Shown here piece after piece: positions 1 to 3,957 of a DNA stretch of 8,402 nt. This stretch comes from Pseudomonadota bacterium. GTDB lineage: Bacteria; Pseudomonadota; Alphaproteobacteria; Caulobacterales; Caulobacteraceae. The translations under genes were made by a program, and so were the position numbers. Positions within the stretch are counted from its first letter, which is position 1. The number at the start of each line of letters is the position of its first letter. The notes beneath the pieces are model-generated. The model made no database searches. It saw only the letters and a list, made by a program, of their open reading frames with translations, and was not told where the DNA came from. The stretch is from positions 1 to 8,402 of the forward strand of contig JAEZIH010000028.1 of assembly GCA_023416055.1 (NCBI GenBank), in the 5' to 3' direction.

Positions 1-437
1 TCCATGACGAGGCGGCCGTAGGCGCCGGGATCGCGGGCCTCGAAGCCGATGACGGCGACGCCGTCGGCGGCGGCGAAGACGGGCTCGATGTCGGCGGCGG
101 TCAGCAGGGGCACGTCGCCGTAGGTGATGACCACCTGACCGCGGAAGTCCGCCAGGGCGTTCTCGGCGGCGCGGACGGCGTGGCCGGTGCCCAGCGGCGG
201 GTCCTGGATGGCGATGCAGTCCTCGCCCAGCCGCCTGGCCACATGGGCGCGGACCTCGGGGGAATGGGCCCCGACCACGACCACGACGCGCTCGCAGCCC
301 AGCGCCTCGGCGGCGTCGATGGCGTGGTCCAGCATGGCGCGGCCGCCGACCGGGTGCAGCACCTTGGGCAGCGGCGACTTCATGCGCGTGCCCTGACCGG
401 CGGCGAGGATGATGGCGGCGCGGGGAGTGCTGGTCAT
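1..437 (-). CDS. glmU: GlmU, N-terminal uridyltransferase part (partial, runs off the left edge)
   Basis: This is the first 145 codons of the bifunctional enzyme that acetylates glucosamine-1-phosphate and then couples it to UTP, giving cytoplasmic UDP-N-acetylglucosamine for peptidoglycan and LPS. Only the N-terminal pyrophosphorylase domain is in view. The nucleotide-binding signature LAAGQGTRM is at residues 11-19 and the catalytic-type lysine is in LPKVLH (K25), the same numbering as E. coli GlmU. The uridine-binding segment [10 protein letters not shown] lies near 78-87, and YGDVPLL near 106-112 carries the Mg-binding Asp. The left-handed beta-helix acetyltransferase domain lies beyond base 1. 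The start is the ATG at 437-435; it gives family-typical spacing to LAAGxGTRM, although the Shine-Dalgarno is weak. The gene is divergent from the HAD phosphatase across 65 bp. Family assignment is very secure. Confidence 0.96.
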   Translation of the reverse strand, partial: MTSTPRAAIILAAGQGTRMKSPLPKVLHPVGGRAMLDHAIDAAEALGCERVVVVVGAHSPEVRAHVARRLGEDCIAIQDPPLGTGHAVRAAENALADFRGQVVITYGDVPLLTAADIEPVFAAADGVAVIGFEARDPGAYGRLVM

Positions 438-466
438 GAATCGGTCCGGCGGTTAGGCGTCGGAGC

Positions 467-474
467 GGTCTAGC
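467..474 (-). promoter_or_regulatory. Putative -10 element for glmU
   Basis: Read on the minus strand this is GCTAGACC, seven of eight matches to the alphaproteobacterial housekeeping -10 GCTAnAwC, about 30 bp upstream of the glmU start. No good TTGACG-like -35 is visible at the expected distance, so the call rests on one element only. Confidence 0.3.
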
Positions 475-502
475 CCATCGGGGCGGCCGACGGGAGATGC
501 GG

Positions 503-1213
503 ATGACGCGCGACCTTGAGGGCTGGACGATCGCCTTCGACCTTGACGGGACGCTGGTGGAGACGGCGCCGGACCTGATCGGGACGCTGAACCGGATGCT
601 GGCGGCGCGGGACATTCCGGTCATGCCGGTCGAGGCGGCGCAGCATCTGGTCGGGCACGGGGCCATGGCGCTGCTGAGGCACGGCTTCCAGGAGGCGGGC
701 GCGGCGTGGGACGAGGCGGAGGCGCCGGCCCTGCTGGCGGAATTCCTCGACGACTACCTGGCCAACATCGCCGTGCTGAGCCGGCCCTATGACGGGGTGG
801 TGGAGACGCTGGAGCGGCTGGCGGGGCGCGGCGCGATCCTGTGCGTGGCGACCAACAAGCGGACGGACCTGTCGGTGGCCCTGATCGCGGCGCTGGGGCT
901 GGAGCGGCATTTCGCGGTCATCTGCGGGCCGGACCGGGTTTCGGCGCGCAAGCCGGACGGCGCCCATGTGCGCGAGGCGGTGGCGCTGGCGGGCGGCGAT
1001 CCGGCCCGGGCCATCATGGTCGGCGACGGGGCGCCGGACGTTCAGGCGGCGAAGGACGCGGGCGTCCCCTGCGTGGTGGTCAGCTTCGGCTATACGCCCA
1101 TTTCTCCGGCGGAGCTGGGCGGGGACGCGCTGATCGATCGCTTCGCCGAGCTGGAAGCGGCGATCGACAGCCTGGTCGTCGGTCAGGCCTCGCGGCGGGC
1201 GTCGAACGCCTGA
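503..1213 (+). CDS. gph: HAD-superfamily hydrolase, phosphoglycolate phosphatase-like
   Basis: This is a cytoplasmic haloacid-dehalogenase-type phosphatase of 236 residues, probably hydrolysing 2-phosphoglycolate or a similar small phosphate ester. All four HAD motifs are visible: motif I DLDGTLVET with nucleophile D13 and acid/base D15; motif II around ATNK (T117); motif III Lys K150 in SARKPDG; and motif IV GDGAPD with metal-binding D175 and D179. Residues of about 22-85 form the helical C1-type cap. Motif IV has Gly where GDS is usual. The ATG at 497 directly abuts the purine run GGGAG at 492-496, leaving no spacer, whereas the ATG at 503 has a 6-nt spacer, so 503 is preferred. The last 31 bp overlap the convergent HxlR gene. 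The fold is certain, but gph-type substrate specificity is inferred from similarity; another small phosphate ester is possible. Confidence 0.88.
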   Translation: MTRDLEGWTIAFDLDGTLVETAPDLIGTLNRMLAARDIPVMPVEAAQHLVGHGAMALLRHGFQEAGAAWDEAEAPALLAEFLDDYLANIAVLSRPYDGVVETLERLAGRGAILCVATNKRTDLSVALIAALGLERHFAVICGPDRVSARKPDGAHVREAVALAGGDPARAIMVGDGAPDVQAAKDAGVPCVVVSFGYTPISPAELGGDALIDRFAELEAAIDSLVVGQASRRASNA

Positions 1214-1587
1214 CGGGCCCTGTCGATGCGGTCGAGGTTGGCCTCGGCCCAGGTCCAGACGCCGCAGAAGGCCTCCGACAGGCTGTGGCCGAGGTCGGTC
1301 AGCCGGTACTCGACCCGCGGCGGGATGACCGGATGGACGGTGCGGACCACGAGGCCGTCACGCTCCATGGCGCGCAGGGTCTGGGTCAGCATCTTCTGGC
1401 TGATGCCGCCGGCCAGCTGGCAGATGCGGGTGAAGCGCAGCTCGCCGTGCTCCTCCAGCACCTCGAGCACGATCATGGTCCATTTGTCGGCGACGCGGCC
1501 GATGACCTCGTTGACGAGCGCCTCGACGCGGGGGTCGAGCGGGGCGTCGTGCAGATTTTTTTCGGCCTGAAGGCCCGCGTCCGCCAT
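1183..1587 (-). CDS. HxlR-family winged-helix transcriptional regulator
   Basis: This is a 134-residue DNA-binding protein of the HxlR/MarR-like class, which act as dimers and usually control a divergent oxidoreductase gene. Family signatures are VIGRVADKWTMIVLEVL (28-44), the recognition-helix region GISQKMLTQTLRAMERDGLV (61-80), and the wing VEYRLTDLGHSL (92-103). Redox-sensing members such as YodB and HypR carry a conserved Cys near the N-terminus. Here that region has none; the only cysteines are C56 and C108, so thiol sensing of that type is unlikely. The ATG at 1587 is preceded by a strong GGAGGAG Shine-Dalgarno (complement of about 1592-1598). The gene is divergent from the dehydrogenase at 1693, its likely target, with a shared 105-bp control region that suggests autoregulation. 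Its 3' end overlaps the phosphatase gene. The inducer is unknown. Confidence 0.92.
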   Translation of the reverse strand: MADAGLQAEKNLHDAPLDPRVEALVNEVIGRVADKWTMIVLEVLEEHGELRFTRICQLAGGISQKMLTQTLRAMERDGLVVRTVHPVIPPRVEYRLTDLGHSLSEAFCGVWTWAEANLDRIDRARQAFDARREA

Positions 1588-1600
1588 TTCTCTCCTCCGG

Positions 1601-1627
1601 GTAACTACAGCACGTTTGAGTGCCTAC
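1601..1627. promoter_or_regulatory. Candidate HxlR operator (imperfect palindrome)
   Basis: The sequence has the form GTAactAC, 11 bases, GTgccTAC. Its two half-sites are related as GTAnnnAC and the complement. It lies in the divergent space 14 bp from the regulator's start and upstream of the dehydrogenase -10, where one bound dimer could repress both genes. The symmetry is only partial (five of eight positions per arm), so this is a candidate. Confidence 0.4.
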
Positions 1628-1646
1628 TTTCTGATGGAGAGTGTCA

Positions 1647-1654
1647 GCTATAGA
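1647..1654 (+). promoter_or_regulatory. Putative -10 element for the SDR gene
   Basis: GCTATAGA matches the first part of the GCTAnAwC -10 and also reads TATAGA, 38 bp before the SDR start. The upstream -35 region (about 1625-1631) is poor, as expected for a regulated promoter, and abuts the candidate operator. Confidence 0.35.
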
Positions 1655-1692
1655 TGATCGCCCGTCGGAAATCCAATCGACGGAGAAGACCT

Positions 1693-2427
1693 ATGGACAC
1701 CCGCAACGACACCATCCTGATCACCGGCGGCGGCTCGGGCATCGGCCGCGCCATGGCCGAGGCCCTGCATGGGCGCGGGGCGAAGGTGATCATCGCCGGC
1801 CGCCGCCGCGAGGCGCTGGAGGCCGTCGCCGAAGCCAACCCCGGCATGGCCTTCGAGACCTTGGACGTGGCCGACCCCGCCGAGGTGAAGGCCTTCGCCG
1901 CGCGGATCGTAGCCGCCCATCCCGACCTCAACGTGCTGATCAACAATGCGGGGATCATGGTGGTCGAGGACCAGATCGACCTGGCGATCGCCGAGGAAAC
2001 CGTCGCCATCAACCTGCTGGGGCCGATCCGGCTGACCGCCGCAATGCTGCCGCACCTGAAATCGAAGCCGCGGGCCAGTGTGGTGACGGTGTCGTCGGGC
2101 CTGGCCTTCGTGCCGCTGGCGGCGACGCCGACCTATTCGGCGACCAAGGCGGCGATCCATTCGTGGAGCCAGTCGCTGCGCCACCAGCTGCGGAACACCT
2201 CCGTCGAGGTCATCGAATGGGCCCCGCCGGCGGTGGCCACGGACCTGATGCCGGGGCATGCGGAGAACCCCAACTCCATGCCGCTGGCCGACTTCACCGC
2301 CGAGAGCCTCGCCCTGTTCGAGGCCGGGCATGAGGAGGTGCTGGTCGAGCGGGTGAAGTTCCTCAGCGGGGCGGCGGCGCGCGGCGACTACGAGGCGGTC
2401 TTCGCGACGCTGAACGGACCACGATGA
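1693..2427 (+). CDS. Short-chain dehydrogenase/reductase, DltE-like
   Basis: This is a cytoplasmic NAD(P)-dependent oxidoreductase of 244 residues with a classical SDR Rossmann fold. The cofactor loop TGGGSGIG is at 11-18, the structural motif NNAG at 84-87, and the catalytic residues are N107, S134/S135, Y148 and K152 in YSATK. R37-R39 after the second strand (AGRRRE) suggests a preference for NADP over NAD. The TGGGSGIG variant and overall pattern resemble the DltE/YkvO-like group, whose substrates are mostly unknown. The ATG at 1693 has GGAGAAG four bases upstream. An in-frame ATG at 1654 would add 13 basic residues, lacks a Shine-Dalgarno and overlaps the putative -10, so it was not chosen. 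Divergence from an HxlR gene suggests induction by an electrophile or aldehyde-like compound, but that is inference. Confidence 0.93.
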   Translation: MDTRNDTILITGGGSGIGRAMAEALHGRGAKVIIAGRRREALEAVAEANPGMAFETLDVADPAEVKAFAARIVAAHPDLNVLINNAGIMVVEDQIDLAIAEETVAINLLGPIRLTAAMLPHLKSKPRASVVTVSSGLAFVPLAATPTYSATKAAIHSWSQSLRHQLRNTSVEVIEWAPPAVATDLMPGHAENPNSMPLADFTAESLALFEAGHEEVLVERVKFLSGAAARGDYEAVFATLNGPR

Positions 2428-2435
2428 GCCGCCCG

Positions 2436-2472
2436 GTCCCGAATCGCAGCCGGCTCGGTTGCGGTTCGGGAC
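2436..2472 (+). terminator. Long terminator-like hairpin after the SDR gene
   Basis: This inverted repeat begins 8 bp after the SDR stop. The arms GTCCCGAA and TTCGGGAC pair perfectly, and pairing continues inward through a G-U, CGCA/TGCG, another G-U and CCG/CGG to a 3-nt loop, giving about 17 bp. No T-run follows, so classic intrinsic termination is uncertain. It could also be an mRNA-stabilising or attenuator structure. Confidence 0.6.
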
Positions 2473-2488
2473 AGGAACCAACATCTGA

Positions 2489-2513
2489 GGCGGCCTTTCC
2501 CCTTCCGGCCGCC
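2489..2513 (+). repeat. Inverted repeat immediately before the symporter start
   Basis: GGCGGCC and GGCCGCC form a perfect 7-bp stem around an 11-base pyrimidine loop, ending two bases before the ATG at 2516. It occupies the place where a Shine-Dalgarno should be. It could mask translation initiation or add to termination of the upstream transcript. Confidence 0.55.
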
Positions 2514-2515
2514 CC

Positions 2516-3805
2516 ATGCTTCGACGCTTCTTCGCCATTCCCCTCTGGCAGCGCACCGCCGCCGGCTTCGCCCTGGGCATCCTCGCCGGGCTGATCCTGC
2601 GCGAGCAGGCGGCGGTGTGGCTGCAGCCGATCGGCGACGTCTATCTGAACCTGATCCGCATGGTGGTGGCGCCGCTGGTGCTGTTCACCATCGCCAGCTC
2701 CATCGCCAAGCTCGGCGAGGGCGTTGGCGCGGTGCGGCTGGGGGTGCGGACGCTGGCGTGGTTCGCGCTCACCTCCCTGCTGGCGGTGCTGGTCGGCTTC
2801 GCCTTCGGCCACATCGTCAATCCGGGCCTGGGGCTGGAGAACCTGCCGCTGGGCGAAGTGCGGGAGCGGGAAATCCCGACGCCGCTGGAGGTGCTGATCG
2901 GCATCGTGCCGACCAATCCCTTCGCCGCCCTGGCCGAAGGGCGGGTGCTGCAGATCCTGTTCTTCTCGGCGCTCGTCGGCGGGGCGCTGGTGGCGCTGGG
3001 CGACCGGGCGCAGGGCGTGCGCCGGCTGGTCGACGAAGGGGCGGCGGTGATCTTCCGCATCACCCGCTGGGTGATCCAACTGACGCCCATCGGCGTGTTC
3101 GGCCTGATCGGCGCGGTGGTCGGCGGCTACGGCTGGGAGGCGCTGCTGCCGCTGGGCAAGTTCATCTTCGCCATCTACGCCGCCTGCCTGTTCCACATCT
3201 TCGTGGTCTATTCGGGCCTGCTGAAGCTGCACCGGCTGAAGGTGCGCAGCTTCTTCCGCGGAGCCTTCGCGGCCATGCAGACGGCCTTCGCAACCTCTTC
3301 CTCGCTGGGCACCCTGCCCGTCACCCTGCGCCAGACGGTGGAGCGGCTGGGCGTGCCGCAGGCCTACGCCGCCTTCGCAGTGCCGCTGGGCGCCAACGTC
3401 AAGATGGACGGCTGCGGGGCCATCTATCCGTCGATCGCGGCCATCTTCATCGCCCAGTATTTCGGCATCGAGCTGAGCCTGACCCAGTATGTGCTGATCG
3501 GCCTGACGGCGGTGCTGGGCTCGCTGGGCACGGCGGGGGTGCCGGGCACGTCCATCGTCATGCTGACCCTGACCCTGTCGACGGCGGGCCTGCCGCTGGA
3601 GGGCATCGGCTACATCATCGCCATCGACCGCATCATCGACATGATGCGCACGGCCACCAACGTCACCGGCCAGATGCTGGTCCCCGTTCTGGTGGCCAGG
3701 GAGGAGAAGATCCTCGACGAGGGGATCTACGACGGCCACGTGGCCTGGCTGCCGGGAGACCCCGACGCCGAGACGCCGGACGCGGTGAGGGCCGCCGGAA
3801 TCTGA
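2516..3805 (+). CDS. Dicarboxylate/amino acid:cation symporter (DAACS/SLC1 family)
   Basis: This is an inner-membrane transporter of 429 residues, family-typical in length, with the eight-helix, two-hairpin GltPh fold. It shows the HP1 serine-rich tip ATSSSLGTLPVT (259-270), the TM7 segment LGANVKMDGCGAIYP (291-305), the HP2 tip GTAGVPGTS (338-346) and the TM8 segment D371-RIID375-MMR378-T379-ATN382-VTGQ386. By alignment with GltPh, the substrate residues D394, R397, T398 and N401 are kept (D375, R378, T379, N382), and D312 is kept as D298. R378 points to an acidic substrate such as glutamate, aspartate or a C4-dicarboxylate. The sodium-site residues N310 and D405 are replaced by K296 and Q386. 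The ATG at 2516 has no Shine-Dalgarno, but no other in-frame ATG precedes TM1. The exact substrate is unknown. Confidence 0.93.
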   Translation: MLRRFFAIPLWQRTAAGFALGILAGLILREQAAVWLQPIGDVYLNLIRMVVAPLVLFTIASSIAKLGEGVGAVRLGVRTLAWFALTSLLAVLVGFAFGHIVNPGLGLENLPLGEVREREIPTPLEVLIGIVPTNPFAALAEGRVLQILFFSALVGGALVALGDRAQGVRRLVDEGAAVIFRITRWVIQLTPIGVFGLIGAVVGGYGWEALLPLGKFIFAIYAACLFHIFVVYSGLLKLHRLKVRSFFRGAFAAMQTAFATSSSLGTLPVTLRQTVERLGVPQAYAAFAVPLGANVKMDGCGAIYPSIAAIFIAQYFGIELSLTQYVLIGLTAVLGSLGTAGVPGTSIVMLTLTLSTAGLPLEGIGYIIAIDRIIDMMRTATNVTGQMLVPVLVAREEKILDEGIYDGHVAWLPGDPDAETPDAVRAAGI

Positions 3806-3806
3806 C

Positions 3807-3831
3807 GCTTGCCAGCGCGGGACGGGCAAGC
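3807..3831 (+). terminator. 7-bp inverted repeat after the symporter stop
   Basis: GCTTGCC and GGCAAGC pair around an 11-nt loop, starting one base after the TGA stop. No T-run follows. It overlaps the tRNA promoter candidate, so it may be a weak terminator or simply promoter sequence. Confidence 0.35.
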
Positions 3832-3837
3832 TATGTC
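3809..3837 (+). promoter_or_regulatory. Putative promoter of the tRNA-Val gene
   Basis: TTGCCA at 3809-3814 and GCTATGTC at 3830-3837 fit the alphaproteobacterial TTGACG / GCTAnAwC pattern; the -10 matches seven of eight. Transcription would start near 3844, about a dozen bases before the mature tRNA 5' end, as expected for a short-leader tRNA gene. Confidence 0.5.
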
Positions 3838-3856
3838 CGCGCCTCCCCGATGGCAT

Positions 3857-3931
3857 GGATGCGTAGCTCAGCGGGAGAGCACCTCGTTCACACCGAGGGG
3901 GTCACAGGTTCAATCCCTGTCGCATCCACCA
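3857..3931 (+). tRNA. tRNA-Val, anticodon CAC
   Basis: A full cloverleaf can be drawn. The acceptor GGATGCG pairs with CGCATCC (3921-3927). The D arm is GCTC/GAGC. The anticodon stem is CCTCG/CGAGG (3882-3886 and 3894-3898) with loop TTCACAC, putting CAC at 3889-3891, which reads GUG. The variable loop is GGGTC, and the T arm is ACAGG/CCTGT around TTCAATC. The discriminator is A, followed by an encoded CCA (3929-3931). GUG is a frequent valine codon in this GC-rich genome. The gene converges with the flagellin gene, whose stop lies 26 bp away. Confidence 0.97.
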
Positions 3932-3957
3932 CCTTCCCTTACGAGAATCGCCGAAGA

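Noticed and set aside
1654..1692. Alternative SDR start at the ATG of 1654
   Set aside because: It adds an Arg-rich stretch absent from the family, has no Shine-Dalgarno and overlaps the putative -10.
2363..3856. Long open frame on the minus strand opposite the symporter, nearly 500 codons
   Set aside because: Its translation is low-complexity (His, Arg, Gln and Gly-rich) with no domain. It is the antisense shadow of a clearly conserved transporter in high-GC DNA.
3904..3931. Integration-site duplication of the tRNA 3' end
   Set aside because: No second copy of this segment and no integrase is visible in the window.
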